64,000 nt of DNA from JABWBD01 sp040768665 (GTDB lineage Bacteria > Planctomycetota > Planctomycetia > Pirellulales > Thermoguttaceae), in the NCBI GenBank assembly GCA_040768665.1, contig JAXGMN010000009.1:353813-417812 (forward strand), read 5' to 3'. This document shows, one piece after another, positions 17,911 through 25,568 of the stretch. Each line of letters starts with the position of its first letter. Positions within the stretch are counted from its first letter, which is position 1. The notes below the pieces were generated by a model that searched no databases, was not told the DNA's origin, and saw nothing but the letters and a program-made list of their open reading frames with translations. The position numbers and the translations under genes were made by a program.

Positions 17911-19500
17911 CTAACGGGCGTCGCTCGATTTATGGCCTTTGTCCATCTCGGCCAGGCCGCTGAAATCGGGCTTCCCGTCCGCGTCGAGGGAGAGTTGTTC
18001 CAAGGCAATGCCGCTTTGCGGAGCGAGTTGCCGCTCGATCGTGAAGGTTCTCGCCTTGCGATCGCTGCGTCCCCACAGCCAGACCAGCAAGGCCAGACCG
18101 CCCATGACAAGCACGAATGCCCCCCCGGCAATCACCCCAGTCGTCGGGTCAAGTTGAGCCGGCGTCGCGGGAGCCCACAGCGGGTCGCGTCCGATCAATA
18201 AAGGGGCGAGTTGCCACTGAACCCCAGCCGACGATTCTTCGCTGCCCCGACGGTAAGCCCACGTCTTGAAGAAAAACCCCGCAATTGTCATGTCTTCTCC
18301 GAATTGCGAGCCCTCTCCGGTGGGCATTCCCGGTGGAAGATCGCGAACGCAGAACACCAAGGGGTTTCCCTGCGAATCGTCGGTGAAGAGATAGATTTCG
18401 TAGTACCGCTCGATCCCGAGGCGCTCGCGAATATCGGCGTCGTCGATCGGGATCGGAATGATTCGTTTGGCGGTTCCTGAAAGTGCGACAAGTTTTCCGA
18501 CCTGCGTCTGGGGCTGATTGAACAAAGGAACGACCGAGTAGGCGTCCGGTCCGGAAGACGCCGGCTGTCGGCGTGCTTCCCGAAGCAGTTGGCCGGGCTC
18601 GGCGCGGCCCACGGCGGCCAGCATCTGGTAAAATGCCTCGCGATCCTTGGCGGTCAGCCGCAGCTTGCGGATGTCGATGCCGCTTGCAGCTCCCTTCGAT
18701 CCGCCGGTAATCTCTTCCTGCATCACTTCGTCGAGCAAGCCCATGTCCATTCCCAAGCGGCCCAACAGAGACTCGGGATACCATTGGATCCGCGGCGCAA
18801 CGAATATCGCAGCGGGTTTCCCTTGCACCTGCTCGCCAAGCTTGAGAAAGAAGCCAAGAGCCGCTGCCGATGCAGGGAGCTCTGCCGAGTTGCGCCATGC
18901 ATTGGGCACCTTGCGGGCAAAGACGACCGCGCGAGCCCCGGTGTCGAGTTTGATTTCCACCCGGTAGTAGCGATTCAGCCCCAATCGCTCGGCCATTTCT
19001 GCGGCTAAGTGCAACTCATTGACGGAAACGGCGAGCCCGGAAAGTCGATACACGGAGCCCCGATGCACTGCCGGCTTTTCGACCAGTTCCTCGAGATCGA
19101 GCGGTTGCGACCAGCGCTCGAGATCCAGCAAGCGGAGATTCGGCAGCCGATAGAAGATCTTCATCAGGACTTCGTCTTCACTTGCTTGCCACGGCTGTCG
19201 ATCCGCGAGAATGGCGAATTGGTTGTCGTCGACGCCGTACAGCGCAAGGAGTTCGCGAGGCCCCGGGGAACGCTCGCCGGATGCGGGGTTTTGCGCCTCG
19301 GGGGCCGAAGTCGCTTGAGTCACCGGGTTCGCCGTGCCTGGGGGAGAACCGGAGTTCGGGCCTGATTGAGATGGGAGCATCGACACGTAGGGCAAGGCGG
19401 TCCCGTGGCCGAGCACGAGCGGTGTGCAAGGGCCCGCTCGGCAAGCGGGACCTACCGAGAGAACCACCACAATCGCCATTGCGCGAAGACGCTCGGTCAC
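17911..19500 (-). CDS. membrane protein with two repeated beta domains, paralogue of its neighbour
   Basis: A 529-residue protein of unknown family. The GTG at 19500 has AGGAG at good distance. After a short N-terminal signal and a proline-rich linker come two similar modules, around VHRGSVYRLSGLAVSVNELH and VGKLVALSGTAKRIIPIPID, each followed by a YYxxxL strand (RYYRVEIKL, RYYEIYLF) and a GFFxK motif. One C-terminal membrane helix (VIAGGAFVLVMGGLALLVWL). The neighbour upstream holds one such module, and 19 bases separate them. The signal region contains an inserted palindrome (VGPACRAGP). Possibly an envelope protein. Confidence 0.7.
   Translation of the reverse strand: MTERLRAMAIVVVLSVGPACRAGPCTPLVLGHGTALPYVSMLPSQSGPNSGSPPGTANPVTQATSAPEAQNPASGERSPGPRELLALYGVDDNQFAILADRQPWQASEDEVLMKIFYRLPNLRLLDLERWSQPLDLEELVEKPAVHRGSVYRLSGLAVSVNELHLAAEMAERLGLNRYYRVEIKLDTGARAVVFARKVPNAWRNSAELPASAAALGFFLKLGEQVQGKPAAIFVAPRIQWYPESLLGRLGMDMGLLDEVMQEEITGGSKGAASGIDIRKLRLTAKDREAFYQMLAAVGRAEPGQLLREARRQPASSGPDAYSVVPLFNQPQTQVGKLVALSGTAKRIIPIPIDDADIRERLGIERYYEIYLFTDDSQGNPLVFCVRDLPPGMPTGEGSQFGEDMTIAGFFFKTWAYRRGSEESSAGVQWQLAPLLIGRDPLWAPATPAQLDPTTGVIAGGAFVLVMGGLALLVWLWGRSDRKARTFTIERQLAPQSGIALEQLSLDADGKPDFSGLAEMDKGHKSSDAR
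19431..19456. repeat. palindromic repeat GTAGGTCCCGCTTGCCGAGC type, copy inside a CDS
   Basis: GGCCCGCTCGGCAAGCGGGA plus CCTACC is the same palindrome as the two copies at 30474 and 30547. Here it lies within the first 25 codons of the 529-residue protein gene and is read as VGPACRAGP. Confidence 0.8.
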
Positions 19501-19519
19501 CGGGTTTCTCCTTGGCGTG

Positions 19520-20503
19520 TCACGCGACGGGCTCCTCGATCCGATCGGCCAGGACGCGTTTTTCCCCTTGGGTTCGAAGACGGATGTAAACGACCGCGAG
19601 TGCCGCGATCGCTGCCGAAATGCCCAGGATCACCCATATCGAAGGATCGGCAGCCTGGCGCACCGGGCCGGCGACCGGCCGCTGGATCCAATCGACCGAT
19701 TTCGAGAGCACCGTCGGGGCGCTGCGGAGCCGGTCCTGGGCCATGTATGCCCAGCGCTTGAAGAAATACCCCGAAAGTCTTACGTCGGCCGACACGCTGG
19801 TCCCCGTCGGAAAGCCTTCGGGCAGATAGAGCGAGTAGACGACGATCGGGTCGGTAGGACGATCTTGCGGCTGCAGCCAAAGCTGGTAGTAGCAATCGAT
19901 TCCTTGATCGTTCTTCGGCGCTTCCACCCGCTGTGCACGTCGGACCGTGCCAGCCAGGCTGACGAGTTGGCCGCGATAGGCCGACGGCTGCTGGGCGAGT
20001 TGCACGTAGGTTACCCGGCCGATCGAGGCGGTGCGCAGTGCTTCCGACGGCGTCGCTTGGAGCTTTTTGAACAGACCGAACCAGGCGTCCTGCTCCGCGC
20101 TGCGAAATGGGGTGTCGTCCCGCACGGCTTCGAGATCAACAGGACCGACTTCGAAGGATTCGGTCGTCGCGTTGCTTGCCGGCTCCTCGGCCAAGGGAGA
20201 ACGGAAGGAGCCTGGCAAATCCTGCTCGGGTGCCTCCTCCTCGCGCCGCGGATCGGCCGGACGATCCGCAGCGTCGTTCTGCGCCTGCCACATCCCGTCA
20301 AACCACCGGAAGTTGTCCGGATCGCGAGATTCCAAGTAAACAGCAACGACAATCCCCAGGCCCAGCACGATCAGAAGCAGCCGCCACTGCTCTCGACGCG
20401 CCAGATAGTTGCGGGGGCGGTTTTCACGTTGAAACTGCAGTTGTCCCACGGATGTCACCAGGAGAAGCAGAGGGACACGATTGAAAAAGGACCTCTGTTT
20501 CAT
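19520..20503 (-). CDS. membrane protein, paralogue of the downstream gene
   Basis: A protein of about 327 residues. One N-terminal membrane helix (WRLLLIVLGLGIVVAVYL), a linker rich in Glu, Asp and Pro, a single module YRGQLVSLAGTVRRAQRVEA then CYYQLWLQPQDR and GYFFKRWAYMAQ, and a C-terminal membrane helix (SIWVILGISAAIAALAVVYI). The module matches both modules of the 529-residue neighbour, so the pair arose by duplication and probably forms an envelope complex (inference). ATG 20503 was chosen; a GTG lies three codons upstream. Confidence 0.7.
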   Translation of the reverse strand: MKQRSFFNRVPLLLLVTSVGQLQFQRENRPRNYLARREQWRLLLIVLGLGIVVAVYLESRDPDNFRWFDGMWQAQNDAADRPADPRREEEAPEQDLPGSFRSPLAEEPASNATTESFEVGPVDLEAVRDDTPFRSAEQDAWFGLFKKLQATPSEALRTASIGRVTYVQLAQQPSAYRGQLVSLAGTVRRAQRVEAPKNDQGIDCYYQLWLQPQDRPTDPIVVYSLYLPEGFPTGTSVSADVRLSGYFFKRWAYMAQDRLRSAPTVLSKSVDWIQRPVAGPVRQAADPSIWVILGISAAIAALAVVYIRLRTQGEKRVLADRIEEPVA

Positions 20504-20540
20504 TATACCCACTTCCGGCCGCTACTGAGACCGGAAAATG

Positions 20541-20643
20541 AGAGGCCCTGACAAAACGGGGACAGGCACTTCGCGAAGCCGTCTGGTCCCCGTGATTTAC
20601 GAATGTTCTGCTCGGAGCCAGTCCCCGGTTTGTCAGGGCCTCT
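20541..20643. repeat. REP-like hairpin element (GGGGACAGGCAC ... GAGCCAGTCCCC)
   Basis: The left arm GAGGCCCTGACAAAACGGGG pairs with the right arm CCCCGGTTTGTCAGGGCCTC (one bulge). Inside the arms are the half-sites GGGGACAGGCAC and GAGCCAGTCCCC. The right end touches the stop codon of the DoxX gene. It may also act as a terminator between the convergent or tandem neighbours. Confidence 0.8.
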
Positions 20644-21059
20644 TACCTTCGTTTGCCGTCCAAACTCATCTGGCCGGTGCCGTTTGCAATGATCAGCAGC
20701 ACGGCCCCGATCATTGAGAGATTCGTTGTCAGTTGAACGACGTGCTCCTGGCGGGCCTGTGCATTCACCACGGTCCAGAAGTTGAAGCCATGCAGATAGT
20801 AGGTCGCGAGCACCAGGAATCCAAGCAGGAGAGAGGCGCCGAAGCGAGCCTTGTAACCCACGATGATTGACAAGCTTCCGACGCCGAGGACCGCGGCTGC
20901 GCCGATAAGAGCCCACGTGGGGTTGACCATCCCTTGAGCTGACACGAGGCTTGCGAAACTGCGAACATCCGGCACAGCATATCCCGTCAGAGCCGCGACA
21001 AAAACGGCGCAGAGCAGGATTCTTCCGAGGACACCGAGGAGAGCGAGCATTTTCTTCAT
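20643..21059 (-). CDS. DoxX-like small membrane protein
   Basis: A 138-residue protein with four hydrophobic segments (LGVLGRILLCAVFVAALTGY, TWALIGAAAVLGVGSLSIIV, GASLLLGFLVLATYYL, NLSMIGAVLLIIANG). The layout, with the HGFNFW segment between helices 3 and 4 and the NLSMIGAVLLI end, fits the DoxX family, whose members act in redox or stress functions at the membrane. ATG 21059 is preferred to a start five codons upstream. Confidence 0.8.
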   Translation of the reverse strand: MKKMLALLGVLGRILLCAVFVAALTGYAVPDVRSFASLVSAQGMVNPTWALIGAAAVLGVGSLSIIVGYKARFGASLLLGFLVLATYYLHGFNFWTVVNAQARQEHVVQLTTNLSMIGAVLLIIANGTGQMSLDGKRR

Positions 21060-21237
21060 CACGAAACCGCACAAACGAGATTGGAAATCAACAGACCGCA
21101 GGAGTAGCGGCTGTATAATCGTAGGTCGCGATCGCAGGAGCTATCCGTCGACCGCGTACCGAGCGGGCCGTTTCTACCACTTGAACGGGACGTTGCAGGG
21201 TGCGACAGGCCAGGCCTGCCACTACAAGGGGGTACAA

Positions 21238-22137
21238 ATGAAGCAGATCCTTGGTCTCGTGATACTTCTCGCTCTATGCCTCGGAGCAGCGGCAGCGGGA
21301 AGCGCGGCGACCGTGCCGCGAATCGAAGGGTGGTACGCCACTCTGGCCAAACCGTCCTGGACGCCGCCCAATTGGGTCTTCGGTCCGGTGTGGACGGCGC
21401 TCTACATTGCCATGGCCGTGGCTGCCTGGCTGGTCTGGCGACAGAAGGGATGGGCCGGTGCCCGAGTGCCGCTTGCGCTGTTCGCCGTTCAGCTTGTCCT
21501 CAATGTGGCCTGGTCGTGGTTGTTCTTCGGGCTGAAGAGTCCGGGCCTCGGACTGATCGAAATCGTCCTGCTTTGGATCGCCATCGCAGGGACGCTGGCG
21601 GTTTTCTGGCGACGCTCCGTAGTTGCCGGACTGCTGCTTGCGCCCTACCTGGCCTGGGTCACGTTTGCCGCGGCGTTGAATTATTCGATCTGGCAGTTGA
21701 ACGCGCAGCAGCGCCCGCGGGCCCGCGTCGATGTGTCGGCAGCGAGCATCGCACGTCCGCCGGGCGAGCGTGTTCGGAAAGCGGTTTCCCGAGAGGATCG
21801 GTTTCGCAGCCTGGTCGTCGGCACGTGGCAGGACGATTACCAAGGTAAGAGAACATTGACTCTGCGGAACGACGGATCCGGCGCCATGGTGGTGGAACTG
21901 AGCGGCCTGCAGGCCATGCTCGTTGCCCCACAACTTACGTTCAACATGGAGTGGTCGGTTGCTGACGGCCGTCTGAAGAAGCGCACCCTCAACGGCGAAC
22001 CGGCGGCCCATGTCGACATGATTCTGGCGACAATGGGCGACACGGTGGACGAGGAGATTCTCGAGTTGACGGACGAGCGGCTGCTGCTGTTGGACCAGGA
22101 TGGGAAGAGGAAATACGATTGGCGGCGGGTGCAGTAG
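21238..22137 (+). CDS. TspO/MBR-family protein with extra C-terminal domain
   Basis: A 299-residue protein. Residues 1-155 form a five-helix TspO: WYATLAKPSWTPPNWVFGPV is the conserved porphyrin-binding loop, followed by AWSWLFFGLKSPGLG and PYLAWVTFAAALNYSIWQLN. TspO binds tetrapyrroles and takes part in stress and porphyrin handling. Beyond the usual end is a basic linker and a soluble domain of about 105 residues (LVVGTWQDDYQGKRTLTLRN through LLLLDQDGKRKYDWRRVQ) of lipocalin-like appearance. The ATG at 21238 has AAGGGGGT upstream. Confidence 0.85.
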   Translation: MKQILGLVILLALCLGAAAAGSAATVPRIEGWYATLAKPSWTPPNWVFGPVWTALYIAMAVAAWLVWRQKGWAGARVPLALFAVQLVLNVAWSWLFFGLKSPGLGLIEIVLLWIAIAGTLAVFWRRSVVAGLLLAPYLAWVTFAAALNYSIWQLNAQQRPRARVDVSAASIARPPGERVRKAVSREDRFRSLVVGTWQDDYQGKRTLTLRNDGSGAMVVELSGLQAMLVAPQLTFNMEWSVADGRLKKRTLNGEPAAHVDMILATMGDTVDEEILELTDERLLLLDQDGKRKYDWRRVQ

Positions 22138-22348
22138 GCTTGGCGTTGAGAGAAAAGATTCGCAAATGCCGAGCACCAGGGTGCGATCCCATCCCGCGGG
22201 GGTCGCGGTAAGACTCATCCGCCGAGCATCCCCCAACAGACGCATTTTGCGGACAGTTTGGGTTTCACGAGTACCACGACGCGGCAGGCCTAGATACAAT
22301 TCAGTGCGCCGGGGTGTCTCTCTTGAACGGTCGATCAGGAGGTGAGCC

Positions 22349-22579
22349 ATGAAGAGGTATCGCATTGAACAGGCGTTTGTCTCGACGGCGGCGTTTGTTC
22401 TCGGGGCGGCACTCGCAATGTGCATTGCCCCGGGAGACATCGTATTGTGGCTCCTGGCCGGGGTCCTGCTGGCGGTGTTCTGCCGCGAGCACTTTGTGAG
22501 GAATTGCGCCGGTGAGATTTTCTGGTGGCCGCATCCCAGGCGCACGCGTCCACCGCACCCACCGGTGGACAGGACGTGA
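22349..22579 (+). CDS. small membrane protein
   Basis: A 76-residue protein with two hydrophobic segments (AFVSTAAFVLGAALAMCIA and IVLWLLAGVLLAVFC) and a Pro/Arg-rich tail. AGGAGGTGAGCC stands directly before the ATG, one of the best ribosome-binding sites in the window, which supports a real gene. Not recognised. No close partner; the next gene is convergent. Confidence 0.65.
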   Translation: MKRYRIEQAFVSTAAFVLGAALAMCIAPGDIVLWLLAGVLLAVFCREHFVRNCAGEIFWWPHPRRTRPPHPPVDRT

Positions 22580-22763
22580 GCAGCGGCATCCGTTATGGAA
22601 GGCTATCTGCGGCGTTTCTATGAAGAAGGGGACGGCGGCTGAAGATTGAGGTACGTGGCACGACGCCGCGCGGGGTCGCTTGCCGACCGTGGAAGAAGAA
22701 AATCTTCATGATGCAGTCACGTGTCCTCTAAATGCTCCTCAATCCGACGGTGTCATCCCGCCA

Positions 22764-23564
22764 CTACGGCGTGAGCGGATCGCAGCCGTGTTCGCAGCCC
22801 GGGTCTGAGAGGGGGCATTCGTCGAGATGGCGCACCGCTCGCATGTGATCGTGGTACATCTCGGAAATCACGCCGGCGGAGATCTCCTCGGCGGCATGGA
22901 CGGTGATCCGGCGGCTGAGACACGCCACGCGCTTCAGATGCCGCGAGACGAAACCGACGTCGTGGCTGACGACGACGATCGGCAGCCGCCGGTTCAGCTC
23001 GTGAAGCAGGTCGATGACGCTCTGCTCCATGTGCTGGTCGACGCCGGCGGTCGGCTCGTCCAGCAGGAGTAGCTGGGCATCGGAAGCGAGCGCCCGCGCG
23101 ATGAGCACGCGCTGCCGCTGGCCGCCCGAAAGCGTGCCGATCGAACGCCGGGCGAGATCATCGGTGCCGGTCTGAGCCAGGGCCTCGCGCGCGGCATTCA
23201 CGTGCGACCGGCCGAACCACGCTCCCCACGAGGACCGGCTCAGCCGTCCGGTAAGGACGACGTCGAGCACGGTGGCAGGCACCGTCGGATCGATCTGCGA
23301 ATGCTGCGGCACATAGCCGATCCGATCCCGGACCTCGACGGGATCGTGCCCCAGAACGCGGACCGTGCCGTGGTCCGGCGCCAAGAGGCCGAGAATAAGC
23401 TTCAAGAGCGTCGTCTTGCCGCCGCCGTTCGGGCCGATGACCCCGAGAAAATCGCGAGGCGGGATGTCCAGCGTGATATTTTCGAGCACCGACATCGCGC
23501 CGTTGCGGGGCGGATAGGTGAACGTCACATCGCGAATCTCGACCACCGGCGGATCGTCAGCCAT
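22764..23564 (-). CDS. znuC: zinc/manganese ABC transporter ATP-binding protein
   Basis: A 266-residue ABC ATPase. Walker A GPNGGGKTT near residue 44, Q-loop YVPQHSQ, signature LSGGQRQR, Walker B LLLLDEP, and the switch histidine in VVVSHD. The VPQHSQIDPTVPATVLDVVL then GRL sequence is typical of the ZnuC/MntB metal subfamily. The C-terminus carries extra Cys and His (PLSDPGCEHGCDPL), possibly metal sensing. It overlaps the end of the binding-protein gene by eight bases. No permease gene follows. Confidence 0.88.
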   Translation of the reverse strand: MADDPPVVEIRDVTFTYPPRNGAMSVLENITLDIPPRDFLGVIGPNGGGKTTLLKLILGLLAPDHGTVRVLGHDPVEVRDRIGYVPQHSQIDPTVPATVLDVVLTGRLSRSSWGAWFGRSHVNAAREALAQTGTDDLARRSIGTLSGGQRQRVLIARALASDAQLLLLDEPTAGVDQHMEQSVIDLLHELNRRLPIVVVSHDVGFVSRHLKRVACLSRRITVHAAEEISAGVISEMYHDHMRAVRHLDECPLSDPGCEHGCDPLTP

Positions 23565-24504
23565 CGTTGTCGCTCGGTTTCTCTTGGTGCGACCGGGCAA
23601 TTGCTTCGGCAGCGCCAAGCAGGTTCCCGGCGACGTCTTCCGCCAACGGATCGAGCGTCTCCACGCGGGCTCCTACGGCCTCGGCGACCGCGTGCGCGGC
23701 TTGGCCCGTGATCTGGGGCTGAACGAAGATCACCTGGATTCCCAGCCGTCGCGCCTCCTGCTGGACCTCGGTGAGCTCGGCATCGCTCGGTTGCTTTCCT
23801 TCGATCTCGATCGCCACCTGTTTCAGGCCGTAGGCGTCGGCGAAATAACCCCAGGCCGGATGGAAGACGAAAAAAGCCCGGTTCGAAAGCGGCTCGAGAA
23901 GCTCGACGATCCGGGCGTCCAGGTCGTCAAGGCGCTGCTGGACCGCCGCGCGGTTGCGATCATAGCCGGACCGATTCGCCGGATCAATTTCCGACAGCGC
24001 GTCGGCGATCGTGCCGGCCTGCGTCTTCAGAAGCGGGGGACTGAGCCAGATGTGGGGATCGGGCCCTGCATGTTGATGCTCATGAGCATGGCCATGATCG
24101 TGGCCGTGATGGTCCTCTTCTTCGTGATGCGAGTGCGACTCCATCTGCCGAAGCGTGATGTCCTTCCGCACGTCGACGATGGGAACCTTGCGCGACGACT
24201 CGATCGCCTCGAACCACGGACCGCTTTCGAACGGCACCCCGATGCGAAAGTAGGCGGCGGCCTGCATGACACGGCTTACTTGGGCGTCGGACGGCTGATA
24301 CGTATGCGGGTTATCGGCCGGTGCGACCAGCGTGAGCACGTCAATCCGGTCGCCGCCGATCTGTTTCACGAGCCAGGCCTGCGGCGCGACACTCACGGCG
24401 ACGGTCAACTTTTCCGGCCCGGACTGCCGATCCGTCGACCGCGTGCACCCGGTCGCCCCCAGCATTGCTGCACCAACGAGGAGATAGATACCGCACAGCC
24501 GCAT
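23557..24504 (-). CDS. znuA: zinc/manganese ABC transporter substrate-binding lipoprotein
   Basis: A 315-residue cluster A-I metal-binding protein. The N-terminus ends in a lipobox-like GATGC, suggesting a lipid-anchored protein. Metal ligands are visible in DNPHTYQPS, FVFHPAWGYFADAYGL and PEDV-like C-terminal strands. A His-rich loop (HSHHEEEDHHGHDHGHAHEH, about residues 124-143) is the mark of zinc-type binders. It delivers metal to an ABC transporter and overlaps the ATPase gene downstream, so the two are one operon. Confidence 0.9.
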   Translation of the reverse strand: MRLCGIYLLVGAAMLGATGCTRSTDRQSGPEKLTVAVSVAPQAWLVKQIGGDRIDVLTLVAPADNPHTYQPSDAQVSRVMQAAAYFRIGVPFESGPWFEAIESSRKVPIVDVRKDITLRQMESHSHHEEEDHHGHDHGHAHEHQHAGPDPHIWLSPPLLKTQAGTIADALSEIDPANRSGYDRNRAAVQQRLDDLDARIVELLEPLSNRAFFVFHPAWGYFADAYGLKQVAIEIEGKQPSDAELTEVQQEARRLGIQVIFVQPQITGQAAHAVAEAVGARVETLDPLAEDVAGNLLGAAEAIARSHQEKPSDNDG

Positions 24505-24716
24505 ACATAGGACCTTTCACAAGAGTTTTTCTTGGTTCCCCTATTCTATCAAGTGGGCAGTAATCGCGGCAGTGCAGGCGGGACACTTCCTGACCGGGCA
24601 AAGCAGGCTACGGCGTGTCCGGATTCCACTTTCCTTGCGAACAAAGAGCCGTTGACTTATACTGCCCCCCAGGAGTGGCGAAGGTTGCGATCCGGAAGAA
24701 TATGGAGTGGGAGGTG

Positions 24717-25568
24717 ATGGCGAAGGGGAAAGGCCGGGCGGCTGCCAATCCCGAAGCGGCGATCGGAGCGGCGATGCTCGACAAGTTGGCATTGCTGCGA
24801 GCCGACGGCGGCAACTATCCGCTGACACTGGGCGATCTTGCTCGTGCGGCCGCGCCCGACGCTCGCGCACAACAAGTCTTGGCGGCAGCGAGGAAGCGGT
24901 CGTTTTCCAGCCGGGCGATCGTCGCCAGGGCGGGGCGGATCGATGCGCCGGTGGCGGCCTTCGAGGATCTGGGGCGGCTCGCCGGAGCGGCGATCACCCT
25001 GGAATTCGCGCTGCGTTCGATGCGGACCGAGACGATTCACGCGCGCACCGTGTCGGATCTCGGAAGCCGGCTGACTTCCACGGCGAAGTTCAAAGACGTG
25101 TTCAAGCGACTGGTCAGCGAGCAAGTCGCGCGCGAGCAGACCCCGGCGACCGTCGGCTGGATCGTGGATCGCAGGCCGAAGCTGTTTCTATTGGAAGAGA
25201 TTCGGCCGCAGTCCTTGCGGCATTGCTTGATGGCCGAAAAGGCGGTTTCGACGGCATCGGACCAGCAGCCCCCGCTTGCGGCGCCCTCCGTCGGTGCGGC
25301 GGACTTTGCCGGGCGCTTCGAGGAAGCATTCGATCAGTTGGACCGCCAGAAGGGCTCGCATAATTTTGTCAGCCTCTTGGACCTGCGGCGCCGGCTCGCC
25401 GAGTTCCCGCGTGACACGTTCGACGCGGGCCTGGTCCGGCTTCGCATCGACGGCCGCTTCACGCTGAGCGGAGCCGAGAGTCGGTATGGTATTCGGCAGG
25501 AGGAGAGGGAGGCCGGTCTCGAGGAAGCAGGGACGCTGTTGCTTCATGTTTCCCGAAAGGTCCCATGA
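24717..25568 (+). CDS. uncharacterised protein with helix-turn-helix-like ends, partner of ATPase
   Basis: A 283-residue soluble protein I do not recognise. The C-terminal 90 residues (SHNFVSLLDLRRRLAEFPRD, then GLVRLRIDGRFTLSG) look like a winged-helix domain; the N-terminal half is helical and basic (KRSFSSRAIVARAGRIDAPV). GGGAGGTG precedes the ATG at 24717. It overlaps the ATPase start by four bases (ATGA), so the two products are made together and probably act together. The pairing of a putative DNA-binding protein with a large ATPase recalls defence or transposition modules, but the function is not shown. Confidence 0.65.
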   Translation: MAKGKGRAAANPEAAIGAAMLDKLALLRADGGNYPLTLGDLARAAAPDARAQQVLAAARKRSFSSRAIVARAGRIDAPVAAFEDLGRLAGAAITLEFALRSMRTETIHARTVSDLGSRLTSTAKFKDVFKRLVSEQVAREQTPATVGWIVDRRPKLFLLEEIRPQSLRHCLMAEKAVSTASDQQPPLAAPSVGAADFAGRFEEAFDQLDRQKGSHNFVSLLDLRRRLAEFPRDTFDAGLVRLRIDGRFTLSGAESRYGIRQEEREAGLEEAGTLLLHVSRKVP

